A stretch of 64,000 bases of DNA from Antilocapra americana (taxonomy: Eukaryota; Chordata; Mammalia; Artiodactyla; Antilocapridae), in contig ML664161.1 of the NCBI GenBank assembly GCA_007570785.1, positions 41,455,862-41,519,861 on the forward strand. The letters are read 5' to 3'. Under the pieces are notes generated by a model. The model was not told the origin of the DNA. It made no database searches and was given only the letters and a program-made list of their open reading frames with translations. Both the position numbers and the translations under genes were made by a program. Of this stretch, positions 23,939-33,421 are shown piece after piece (the first letter of the stretch is position 1; every line of letters starts with the position of its first letter).

Positions 23939-24626
23939 TAAGGTTTAGCTTTGATGTAACAGCCCAATGGCAGTTCTGTTCCCTGAATTATAAGGGTAGT
24001 CCCTGGAAGACTGAAGTGCATTGGTGTGAAGAGACTGCACTCCCCAGGGACCAAGGAGGCAAGTACATTGGAGGTCAGGGGAAGGAGAAGTGGACGTATG
24101 GAGAAACACGTACGTTTGATGGGCCCACCGTGGACACCAACTGCATGCTCAGAGAAACTGAAATAAGTCGGAGTTCTCTCTTGATGGCTGCACTGCATGG
24201 CCCAAGAACACGAGGGTTCCTGCTGGGTGCCACATACTGTATTGCAGAGTTTCCTGCGTGGGAGTAGTTGAGCACCATAGAAGGTGGCCAGGTGAGCCAC
24301 GGAAATACACTCTGTGTTTTCTTTTGGAGACTGAGTCAGTAAAGCGCCTGGGCACCGCCAAAATGAGCTCCTGTTTCTACCTGGTGTATAAAAATATTCA
24401 GACTGTTGGAGAGCTTGAATGAGAGGGTTGTGGAGCCCTGAACTGTGGTAGTGGGGGAGTGTCCCCTCAGGGTAGTGGGGGGAGATGTCCCTGCGACTCT
24501 GGTCCTGGGAGAGGGCAGGGGGGTCCCGTGGTGGTGGTAGCATCTGCAGCTAAGGAGTGGTTCAGTAATTAATTTCAGCGACTCAGTAGGACACTTAGTA
24601 TGTCCTACGTAGTGTGTCACATCCAT
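23938..24626 (-). pseudogene. Probable Env surface-subunit remnant
   Basis: A 201-codon frame at 23938-24543 directly precedes the TM remnant in provirus sense. It is the longest frame in the provirus. It is rich in Cys, Ser and Pro, but I cannot match it to an SU domain and I see no CXXC motif. Position is the main evidence. A frameshift and stop separate it from the TM part. Confidence 0.5.
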
Positions 24627-24759
24627 TAAACACCCAGTTTAATGGGTGTGAGGGCAAGCAGCTAAGTGAGGGATTTCAAGGGGCCCCTATAAAGTTGTGA
24701 CTTTGACACACTCCTGGGCCTTCCACACCTCAGAGGCGCAGCAGGGAGCAGTTTGGCAC

Positions 24760-25116
24760 TCACAGTATTACCTCACACTCGGGCAGCAAACACTGTATCA
24801 GTTGTAAGCAAGGGGACTCTGAGGAAACATATGAACTCAGCAAAATGCTCCTCAGGGGGCTCCTCAGCAGGGAATTTAGATAAACAAGCAAGTCCTGGGA
24901 GTGCTCACCGCCATTTCTGCTGCCTTCCTCGGTGTCCTGGCCGCTACAGTGGAGAGTTGAGGAGGCACCATTCAGGATGCGGCTGTGTCCTGCGACGTGT
25001 TCGTCTGGGGCGTTGTCATCTTCAGGGTTGTGACCGATGGAGGGAACCACCCAGGAAGGGAACTGAGTGAGAGGCCAAAGGGTTAACAGGGTCACATAGA
25101 TTTTGAATGTCCTCAT
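24760..25116 (-). pseudogene. Possible Env N-terminus
   Basis: The 118-codon frame begins with a Met and a short hydrophobic stretch (IYVTLLTLWPLTQF) that resembles a signal peptide. Its location upstream of the SU/TM remnants fits an env start. No family signature is visible, so the call is inference from position. Confidence 0.4.
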
Positions 25117-25119
25117 TAA

Positions 25120-26320
25120 GGTTTTTTTTTTTTTGATCTGTCAGGAGCATTCACTGGTATCAAAGATTGTCAGTAAATTTTGGAGTTCTTTGGGCACACT
25201 TTGCAGATTATTGGGCACTGCTGAAGCAGCGGAGGTTTCCGTCTATAAACAGTAAAGATTGGAGGCACACGTGTCTCCTTGGTTTAATGAAAATGCAATT
25301 AATTGCTCCCAATAATTTACTGTTTGGCCTTGTATTACCAGAGGTGGGCCGTAACTGCATAAGCCTGTTGGCCAATTGAGGCTGAAATCAGAGCAATATG
25401 ACGGCCAGAGATCAGGATGTCTTTGACCATTTGGGCAGGGCTGGTGACATTTAAGCATTTGTACTATTGGTCCCATTTAAGATATGGGCTTGATTCAGCT
25501 GGCCGGGATCCACACTGGTGGCAGTTTGAGCACAGCCCCCCGAGAGCTGACTTTCAGCACTCACTGCCCCCCAGCCCCACCCCACCCCTGCCCCACATTC
25601 TGGGTTGAAACTGTAGGTGACTGTTGTGTAATTCTAGCAACTGTCTTAAGTTGACTTTCTAGGGTAGAGGAGAAGTTCTATGATCCAGATGATATCGTAC
25701 AATAGCACAGAGTAAGGCCTGAAGCAGTGAGCATTTGTATTCTGTAGTTTTGTGCTTGCCCACTGAACGCTTATTATGAGGCCCTTGTGGGTCACTAGCT
25801 CAGTAGTGGGCCCCTCTAAAATAGAGTAGATCCAAGTCTTGTCATTATATCGCCATGCTATCTCCTTCTAATGTCACTGATGACAATCAGCCTGAGTGCT
25901 CCTTATCCCCTTTTAGAGATCCATACTGTTTCCATACTGTGGGTCCAGGTTCAGTTATCTCCACTTCCTATGGGGAGGTATGGTGAGGAGCCACCCACTA
26001 AAGCCACTGTACATTGGAATCAAGCAGGTATCTGTGTTCCAGAAGCAGCATAGTGGGTCTGTGTTGTAATGGGCCAGGGGCTCACAGCTAACCACTCGTT
26101 CCTAATTGGATCACCATTGAATATTGGAAGATGAGATGGCTGACATTTTAAATCTGTAAGGGGAAAATGTAAATAATATTGTCTTGTAAGATGAAGGCAT
26201 CAGATACCCCCATGGTAGCAATCATGGGCTCTGTGACCAGGAGAGCTTAGTTGGTATAAGGAGAGTGGTGGCCATATGGCTTAGAGTTTAAAGTAGTAAG
26301 TGCCTCTGGCACAAAGAAGC
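25120..26320 (-). other. Provirus interior, pol 3' end to env, unassigned
   Basis: Lies between the integrase remnant and the probable env start. Frames are short (60-78 codons) on both strands and show no retroviral motif I can name. A poly-T run sits at about 25121-25134. Confidence 0.45.
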
Positions 26321-26329
26321 CCATTTACC

Positions 26330-26954
26330 ACCGTATAACTTAAGGAGCAAGGGTTGTATATGACTATAGTGGGGATTAGTAATGCCAGAGGTCTCTGGCT
26401 GGTAAGGGAGGTGAAATTCCATTGGATGCTCTGTTGGAGAGCCCAGTGCTGTGTTATGTGGGTAAAATGAGATACTTTATTTGAGTGATTGATGTCAGGA
26501 GTGATGGGAAAAGGATATACTTGGAAAGGAAAGAGAGCACCTATTCCACGGAAGCGTTCCTGGTGACTGCAGCAACCAGCAAGCCATTAAAAGTACCCAC
26601 ACATGTAATAGCAAAGTGGGGAGTGCCTGCCAAGAGAGGGAGCAGCCCTGTGAAATCAGAGGGCGAAAAGGGTGGTTCCTGAGCAGAAACAAAGTGTGGT
26701 GGGGCCCTTTCCACTATTTGGTTTGGGAGCATAATTTGCAATTCAGCGATGTGTTTTATAAGGGCTTCCACAAGCCGGACATCCCTGCAGTAGGAGTCCA
26801 GGTGGCAGTAGCTCTCCATAACCATATGAGATATGGGACCATTCTGCCAGGGAATGAGGAATATGAAAGCGGTAACTAAGGAAGGCCAGATTGGTAGAAC
26901 CGAGAACTGACTGATGGTGGAGGCTGTGGTTTTTTGATAGTGGGTGGAGTCCAC
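26330..26954 (-). pseudogene. pol: Integrase remnant
   Basis: The 137-codon frame at 26541-26954 ends with the start of the integrase core: SDFTGLLPLLAG, whose Asp codon at 26655-26657 is the first catalytic residue. VGTFNGLLVA follows, matching the usual VDTYSG-type strand with Asp changed to Gly. Further on, in another frame around 26370-26440, a PYQPETSGIT-like string fits the conserved PYHPEAAGLIERWN motif, with the catalytic Glu not preserved. Clearly defective. Confidence 0.75.
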
Positions 26955-26972
26955 AGAACCGTTGGTGAAGAG

Positions 26973-27420
26973 TCAGTGGTTGAGCACCCTGAAAGGCTTG
27001 GTGACCTGGATTTGGGCAAGAGCATCCATCTTGTGGTTAAAGACAGCATCTGGTATGGTAGCGTCTGTGAGTGATGCAACGTGAGTGATCTCAGTTGTGA
27101 CTAGTGCCTGGGTGATATACCTCCAAACTGGGGCACCCCGAATGGGATGACCTTGATTGATAAAATCATGTTTCTGCCATTGGCTCAACCAAAGGATTAG
27201 CTTTTAGCAACCACTTATGGGTCAGTAAAAATATGGACAGGGGGCTTTTTGTGGCCAGCAGCAGTCTCGCCGTTTGTACAGTCACAAGCTCGGGAGCTGA
27301 GTCGGCCCTAACTTGCTGTCTCTGATGCATGTGGTGCCACTGGCAAGATGGTTCGCTGAGCTGCTGCACTTCAGGAGGCTCCACCACTGATGGTGGCAGC
27401 ACTGCCGGCTCAGAAGTACA
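26973..27420 (-). pseudogene. pol: RNase H remnant
   Basis: At about 27385-27415 a frame reads YF, stop, AGSAA where RNase H normally has YTDGSA; the first catalytic Asp is lost. In the same frame PVHIFTDP (IFTD at 27221-27232) keeps a catalytic Asp. The frame at 26973-27188 continues with a GHPIRGAPVWRYI stretch and ITHVASLTDATIPDAVFNHK. This corresponds to the C-terminal W-I-G-P-VW and VTHVxAH segments. The frames are shifted relative to each other. Confidence 0.72.
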
Positions 27421-28129
27421 CAGACTTCCTATCTTGCTCCATCAGCTCTTCCCAGGGGTACCCCAGGTCTCCAGAGGCTTACACAAAGTGAGTACCACCA
27501 TCAATTCCTCAAGGCCCATGGGAGGGGGCTGACGAGCAGGGAAGTCCTACCCTCCTGCAGTTTGGAAAGACCCACCATGTCAGGTTAGCCTGTTCCTGAA
27601 GGTACCATTTCCATTTTAGCAAAGAGGTGTTTCTAACTGTGCTGAGCTGCTGTTGGGAGGCATTCCATATTCAGATCTTCATGGGAATATTATGCTTCCA
27701 GAGGCTACACTCCTGGGAGTGTCTCTGTTTCTAACAAAGATCAGTCAGCAGCCAGACCTGATGTTCTATGGGGCTGTAATGGGTGGGTGTGAAGAGTAGA
27801 CACCTGGTCCAGAAGCCCATAGGCAGCCAGGAGGAGCTGTGTTTAGTCCATAGTCTCCTGGACCACAGTCCATGGTGGCCAGTGTCTCAGCCAGAAGGAG
27901 GAACCAGGGGAACCAGGGAGAAGACTTGATGCATGGACCTCTGTGCCAGCCATCAGGCTTTCTGTTGAGCCTTCCCTAACCCAGTAGATGTGGAGGATTT
28001 GCATGTGATTGCATAAATGGTCTAAGAAGGATGGGTAAGTGCGGTATGTGTTGCCACAACATGAAGATACCTAAGACTTGGGCTTGCAATAGTGAGACTA
28101 AGTAGTTAACAATTGACATTTAACTGCAA

Positions 28130-28680
28130 GTGGAACTTCTTAGCTGTTTACAGGACTAATTAATGTCCAGAAATATAACAGTGGTGACTGGCCCTTGAAT
28201 TTTAGATGAGACAATAGCCCAACTTGTATATTTCAGGTGCATCACCAGCAGCATTTGGGTCTCACACAGTGCATCCTCAAAGGATCCCTGATTAGAATGT
28301 TATCAGTATAGTGCCAGATGGTGCAAGGGGAACACTGTAAGGGTATCAGGTCTTGCTGGCAAAGATCATGGGCAGTAACCAGGCTCTTAAGATAGCTCAG
28401 AGGCAGCCAGGTAAAGGTATATTGAGTGCCTTTGAACATGAATGCCAATTGTAGCTGAGACTCCTCGATGATCAGTACTGAGCAGGACATATTAGTGAGA
28501 TTGATCATGGCAAAATAGCCCTCGGAGCCCTTTGGATGTTCTCAATTAACCAGACAACATTGGGAATGGGAGCCTTAATGGGGGCACCTGACCATTTACA
28601 TTTGGGTCGTCAACTATAAGGCACCACTCATTAGCAGTGGGCTTTAATACCAACCAAATAGGGGAACTGAAAGGAGAAAT
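28130..28680 (-). pseudogene. pol: Reverse transcriptase remnant
   Basis: The order of RT motifs is kept. SSPIWLVLKPTANEW comes first (about 28625-28675), matching the NSPIWPVKKPDGxWR strand. A frame at 28242-28508 follows with FKGTQYTFTWLPLSYLKS, the counterpart of YTFTVLPQGYxNSP. The active site reads YTDN at 28299-28310 instead of YIDD/YVDD, losing the second catalytic Asp. Downstream, KIQGPVTTVIFLDIN matches the KIQGPxTSVKFLGV strand. These motifs are closest to ERV-L-like (class III) RTs as I know them. Stops and frameshifts disable it. Confidence 0.85.
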
Positions 28681-29111
28681 GGTGTGTTTAATGACTTCTT
28701 CCTATAATAAATCTTGAATTATGGGCCACAGTCCTTCAGGCCCCTGTCACAAGTGACATTGGGGTGTATTTGAAGTCTTAATTGGGTGCGGCAGTCTTAT
28801 GAGTTCCCAATGTGCAGCTCCCTCCAGGAATCAAGGTTTGCTCCAGATGGCATGGTGTCCCATCAAGGCATTCACACTTCTAACAGGAAAGAATAGGGCA
28901 AAGGGACCACTGCCACTTAAAGTTTTCTAATAGAGATTGTTTCAAGAGTGACATCCAGTGGAAGCCCTCTATGATTCCTCATGCTATGCCTTGTAATTTA
29001 GAGGGTGCTCCTGGCTTGTTTGGACAGGTTCCAAGGAAGCATTGTAATTTGGACTCTAATGTCAGTGAGAGTGTAAAATGTTGTCCATTTTGTGTGTCCA
29101 GAGGGATATTT

Positions 29112-29382
29112 AGAGAAGTATATGTGTGGCACTAGTTGTAAGGAACCTGCCTGCCCATGCAGGAGATGTAAGGAACGTGGGTTTGATCCCTGGGTCAGGA
29201 AGATCCCCTGGAGAAGGGCATGCAACCCATTCCAGTATTCTTGTCTGGAGAATCCCATGGACAGAGGAGCCGGCGGGGGTGGGGGGTGAGTGAGGGGGGT
29301 GGGCGGCGGGTGCTGTGGTCCATAGGGTCGCAAAGAGTTGGATACGACTAAGCAGCTTAGCACACATGCATCCAAGAGAAGT
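29112..29382 (+). mobile_element. Bov-tA SINE inside the provirus
   Basis: Sense SINE at 29120-29374 with an exact 8-bp target duplication AGAGAAGT at 29112-29119 and 29375-29382. The head reads AAGGAACCTGCCTGCCCATG. A G-rich expansion at about 29270-29310 interrupts the usual AGCCTGGTGGGCTAC section. It inserted after the retrovirus. Confidence 0.95.
29268..29312. repeat. G-rich low-complexity expansion in the SINE
   Basis: GGCGGGGGTGGGGGGTGAG-type sequence replaces a short part of the Bov-tA body. It contains several G runs of three or more within about 45 bp. Confidence 0.8.
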
Positions 29383-30469
29383 GTCTCCTGAAGGAGGGAT
29401 GACCTTCAGGGAACACCCTGGTCCCTAGGGCAGGGGCCTTGGTGACCACCACTCTCTAAAATCACAGGATGAGACCCTGGATTCTGCTGCCAGGGTGGGG
29501 GCATTCCAAAAGGGGACAGTATTTGCCCTTATTGGGCTGACAGTTTCCTAAAGAGCCTGCAACACTTGAGTGAAGGCTTCTGTTAAGAGCTCAGCCCTGG
29601 CTGACCGGAGATAGGGTGAATAGGGGCCCAGGGTCTCTGGAGCTGCCCATACAAAGCATCCTCTTGGTCATCCCCAACTTATATGTTGTTGCCTCCCAAT
29701 CTAGGGTGTCCAAACCAACCTCTGAGGGGTCATGGTCCACCTCTACCAGTATGGTGTTTGGTAATGTATTTGGGAAAACTCCTAAAAGCCCCAAGAGCAT
29801 AGCACCTGTGATTTGATATGTTGACGTGCCACCGTGTGCAGTAAATCCCAAACTATTTGAGCAATGGTTTTTTTTGACCTCCTCTGGGAACTTGAGAGGA
29901 GCTGGTGCTATGAGCAGGTATCTGCTGTGAGCAAGTATTTGTCTTGCTTACCATGCCAGGGGTGAGATTCCCCATATCCCCTGGGGTCAGGGGGAAATTT
30001 GCAACAACAAGGAATGTAGCAACATAGAAGGCACCTGCTTCAGCAGGGTTTGCCTACCTGGGGTGCCATGCTGGAGTTGCCCCTGTCATGGGTTAGGACC
30101 AGATCCCCAAACTCAACACCTTGGGGACAGCCACCACCCTCCCTGATTGACATTAATGTGGAGGGACTCTTCTAGGCTCCCAGGACCTGAGAGCCCTAGC
30201 ATCCTGGTGAGCTTCTCTGGGCTCAGTGCAGGGACATATGATTTCAGCCATCCCTGCCAGAATGGGTCACATTTAGAGACTAATGGGAAACATACCCATC
30301 TCAGACTGAGGCCTGCTGGTTGTTCTCTACAGGGGATCTGACTTTTTATGACAGCGACAATTTAGGGTGGGGGTTCCCAGCAGCATCTTGTGGCAGTGAT
30401 GGCCAGCAGCACCAGCAAGGCCTGCTTCCTTCCCAGAGAGACTGAGAGGAAGTTATGAGGCCTTTCCCA

Positions 30470-31014
30470 GCTCTCAGGAGTTGCAAGGGGGTACAAACTA
30501 TGCCCACAGTCCCATGTGCCTTGGTGCCAGTTGTGCTGAGAAGCTGGATCTGTGTGTTGATTTAGGAATATGCAGATTATGACCTGCTGAAGGAGGAGGT
30601 CGCAATGAGACACTCACACAGGGGCAGCAGGGAGCTCCCTCAGCATCTGAGTCCAATTCTGGGGACAGGAACCACAGGATTGTTTTGATTGAAGGTGTGC
30701 ATCTTCAATACCCTTCAACACCCACAAGGTTTGTTACTTACAGATCTCAGAAGCAAGGGTGCACTGTGAGCTGGGGGAAGGGCAGTCCTCCAAACTAGAT
30801 CACCAGTGAGAAGATCGAGTAGTAAGCACGTATGGCTTTATAAGGTGGCTAGGATGGAGGTCACTATCTTTTTGTGGGCTTAACTCTTAATGGTTACTCT
30901 AAAAGGTGCCCAGGTAAAAGTGAAGTGACAATGGGCCCCCTCGACTCCAGTCCTTATTTAAGTGTCCAGATGCTGGGTGTGAGCAGATTTACTAGACTAT
31001 AAAATGTCTGGACA
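30470..31014 (-). repeat. 5' LTR of the provirus
   Basis: Aligns with the left LTR from about 30535 to the right end. The left boundary is uncertain because similarity fades. No clear primer-binding site could be matched to a tRNA by eye. Confidence 0.78.
30837..30842 (-). promoter_or_regulatory. TATA box in the 5' LTR
   Basis: On the minus strand the sequence reads CTTATAAAG, a good TATA box in the U3/R part of the LTR. The equivalent place in the 3' LTR (about 23111-23116) reads TTATCAG, so only one copy keeps it. Activity is inference. Confidence 0.6.
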
Positions 31015-31017
31015 TTT

Positions 31018-31112
31018 TTCAAACTCCTGGAGATGGTGAGAGACAAGGAAGGCTGGCATGCTGCAGTCCCTGGAGTCATGAAGAGTTGGACACGACTTGA
31101 AAATTGAACAAC
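31018..31112 (+). mobile_element. BovB 3'-terminal fragment
   Basis: AAACTCCTGGAGATGGTGAG through AGAGTTGGACACGACTTG is the last ~95 bp of BovB in sense. It abuts the right edge of the provirus, which may have integrated in or beside it. Confidence 0.82.
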
Positions 31113-31151
31113 ATCAAGTTGCCTAGACAGAAAAAGTTGTTTTTCTCATCC

Positions 31152-31283
31152 CATATGGATAAACCACTCCAGTATTCTTGCCTGGAGAATCCCCATGGAC
31201 CTAGGAGCCTAGCCGGCCACTGTCCATGGGGTTGCAAAGGGTCAGACATGACTGAGCGACTAAGCACAGAACATATGGATAAA
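31152..31283 (+). mobile_element. Truncated Bov-tA/Bov-A SINE
   Basis: Body only (CCACTCCAGTATTCTTGCC to GACTGAGCGACTAAGCACAG), 31164-31271. An exact 12-bp target duplication CATATGGATAAA lies at 31152-31163 and 31272-31283. The head is missing, so the copy was 5'-truncated at insertion. Confidence 0.93.
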
Positions 31284-32039
31284 GGGGAAATTTCTGCTGT
31301 AAGCAGGCTAGTTCTTGAACCCTCACTGTTTCAAGGTTGCTACTTCAAAGCTAAAACATGCATTAAGTAGTTAAGATCTTGAGAACTTAAGATATTTCCA
31401 AATATTTCATATTTGGGGTCTTATAGGTATTTGAATTCTATTTCAACCCAGACAGTGACAATTTGCTAACATGTGGAAGATGAAACATGAAAAAAGAGAA
31501 GATTCCATTTCCTTCCTGTACTAAAGAGCTGGAGCGTGCTGGCCCCAGGCTGGCTGCTCCTCAGGTCCAGTCCTCACACTGCGTTGCTCTCTTCTCTGTA
31601 GCTGGAGTCTGGCCTGCAAAGACTTTGGTTCCAAGGCTGCCTCTGCTGCCTCTGTTAAGTTGGCTTCTTGCTGGACTCAGCCGGTGGGAGGCATTGTGAG
31701 AAACTGGAGAGTAAGAGAAAGGGAACAGTGGAAGTATTTCCCTCTCTCTTCTCTTTGCTGCATTTTAGTATCTTGGGTGGTTGCTGAGATCCTCTGTCAC
31801 TCCACATTCCTAGGTCGGGCCTGTATAGTTCTGGCTTTTGCCCCCTAGGTCAAGTAATACGATCTCCACCGTCTTTATAATCACTGGTGCTAATCACTCA
31901 GCCTGTTTGGCTTCTGATTCTCTTCCACCATCTATTTATCAAGACCCTACATTAATTTCCTTTCCTTTTAAAGACTCAAAGAATTATGTTTTTTTGGTTA
32001 TACCTTAACTAACGGTAAAATTAGTACTATAGATTTAAG
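31284..32039. other. Unassigned interval, GC-richer in the middle
   Basis: 31500-31850 is richer in GC than its surroundings and may be an old repeat, but I cannot name it. The 70-codon frame at 31487-31699 is not convincing as a gene. Confidence 0.35.
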
Positions 32040-32203
32040 AGCTTCCCAGATGGTAAAGAATCTGCCTGCCAATGCAAGAGATGCATGTTCTAGCCCTGAA
32101 GAAGGGAATGGCAATCCACTCCAGGATTCTTACCTGGAAAATCCCATGGATAGAGGAGTCTGGCGGGCTACAGTCCATGAGATCACAAAGAGTTGGAAGG
32201 AAC
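32040..32203 (+). mobile_element. Bov-tA SINE
   Basis: Sense copy: AGCTTCCCAGATGGTAAAG head, GAAGGGAATGGCAATCCACT body, CAGTCCATGAGATCACAAAG near the end. Part of the GGTTCGATCCC-containing head is deleted. Confidence 0.92.
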
Positions 32204-33084
32204 TTACATTAGGGGAAGGTATCCTGATATTCTAATCCATATTAAAATATAATTCAGTAACTATTTTGAATTTTTTTATAACTAGATACAGAACAGAGTG
32301 AAAGTGCTGGAAATATTTCTTATAAGCCAAATCTTAATAGATTGGTTTTCATGGTAAAATTCAAGTTGGATAGGTTAAACAAGTTTGTACTGCAGAGATC
32401 GTGCATAAGGAAAGCCTTTATAAGGAGAAAGAAAGTGGGACCAAAGCCTTGAACAACAAAAGCAGGGAAAATATTGGGAAGAAACATGTTAGAAATGAAA
32501 CAGGGGCAGGAAGAGAAACAAAAAATGAAAAGAAAGGAAAATGGGAAACTAGGGGACCTGCAGAAGAAAAGATTTAGTGTTTTATAAGTGAAAAATAGTG
32601 ACGCTGACAGGGAACATGCCCACAATGGCCCTATCCCATTTCTTTAGGACTACTGGTCCTGCCCAGCGTATCTGAAAAGCTTTCTAATTTCAGTTCGTGA
32701 CCAGTTGTTTCCTTCCCCCACCATCAGCCTGCTAATGTTTTTCTAATAATTACCATTTTTAAAACTATTTTGGCTGTTAAAAATGTTTCTTTTTAATAAG
32801 CTGATTAAAAGAGGCTGCTTATTAGCATAAGCTCTTTGCCGTTCAGCCCTCTTCCTAATTAAAAGCACTCATCTGTGGAGACCTCAATTTCTCCCTTTTC
32901 TCTGTGATGAGTTTTTGGATATTTTTTCCTTGGCAGTTTGTTTTATTTCAGTCTTCTGTCTTTGGTAGTTTTCGGCTCCTGTATTGCAGAGAGATAGAAG
33001 CCAATGAGCAAAACAACACGTGGGAGGAAATGTGCAGTCTGAATGCTTGAGAGAGGATGGGAAGATCTACCCAAGGGGTTAAAG
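32204..33084. other. Unique interval with an AT-rich candidate regulatory block
   Basis: No coding sequence. The block at about 32690-32990 is free of recognisable repeats and rich in homeodomain-type TAAT/ATTA cores (AATAATTACC, TTAATAAGCTGATTAAAAG, CTTATTAGCAT, CTAATTAAAAGC). That composition is typical of conserved non-coding elements. Confidence 0.45.
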
Positions 33085-33421
33085 GTCAAAGTGTAAGTCG
33101 CTCAATCATGTGTTACCCTTTGGGACCCCAAATACTTACTGCAGCCCACCAGGCTCCTCAATTCATGGAATTCTCCAGGCAAGAATACTGGAGTGGGTAG
33201 CCATTCCCTTCTCCATGGGATCTTCCTGACCCAGGGATTGAACCTGGGTCTCCTGCATTGCAGGCAGATTCTTTATCACCTGAGCCAATGGAGAAGTCCT
33301 AATAATACTAGGGTAGGTAGCCATTCCCTTCTCCATGGGGATCTTCCTGACCCAGGGATCAATCCCAGGTCTCCCTCAGTACAGGCAGATTCTTTACCAT
33401 TTAAGCCACCAGGAAAGCCCC
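33085..33421 (-). mobile_element. Bov-tA SINE with duplicated tRNA head
   Basis: Minus-strand SINE whose head region occurs twice: 33196-33298 and 33310-33419. Both contain TAGCCATTCCCTTCTCCATG, then GATCTTCCTGACCCAGGGAT, then GGCAGATTCTTTA. The body is present only once, at 33085-33195. The copies differ at many bases, so the duplication is old or reflects two insertions. Confidence 0.85.

Larger units (their letters stand above)
28690..30460 (-). other. Provirus gag/protease region, unrecognised
   Basis: Between the 5' LTR and RT, where gag and protease belong. The best frame, 29591-29851 (86 codons, ITGAMLLGLLGVFPNTLPNT), has no motif I can assign. No clear zinc knuckle or protease DTGA box is visible. 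Part of the interval is the Bov-tA at 29120-29374. Confidence 0.5.
22700..31014 (-). mobile_element. Decayed endogenous retrovirus (provirus), minus strand
   Basis: Paired LTR-like sequences in the same orientation bound a ~7 kb interior. Read right to left, the interior gives RT, RNase H, integrase and Env transmembrane remnants in normal retroviral order. The 5' LTR is at the right, 30470-31014, and the 3' LTR at the left, 22700-23467. All reading frames are broken by stops and frameshifts. The RT resembles class III (ERV-L-like) families; the Env transmembrane piece is gammaretrovirus-like. Boundaries are approximate and no target duplication was resolved. Confidence 0.88.

Noticed and set aside
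23938..24543. Intact retroviral env gene with possible placental role
   Set aside because: The frame is separated from the TM part by a stop and frameshift. TM lacks its key Cys and its membrane anchor, so a preserved syncytin-like function is not supported.
30300..30480. Retroviral primer-binding site
   Set aside because: I looked for a tRNA 3'-end match ending in CCA just left of the 5' LTR but could not find a convincing one, partly because the U5 edge is unclear.
31500..31850. First exon or CpG island
   Set aside because: The region is somewhat GC-rich, but CpGs are few and no open frame or splice site pattern supports an exon.
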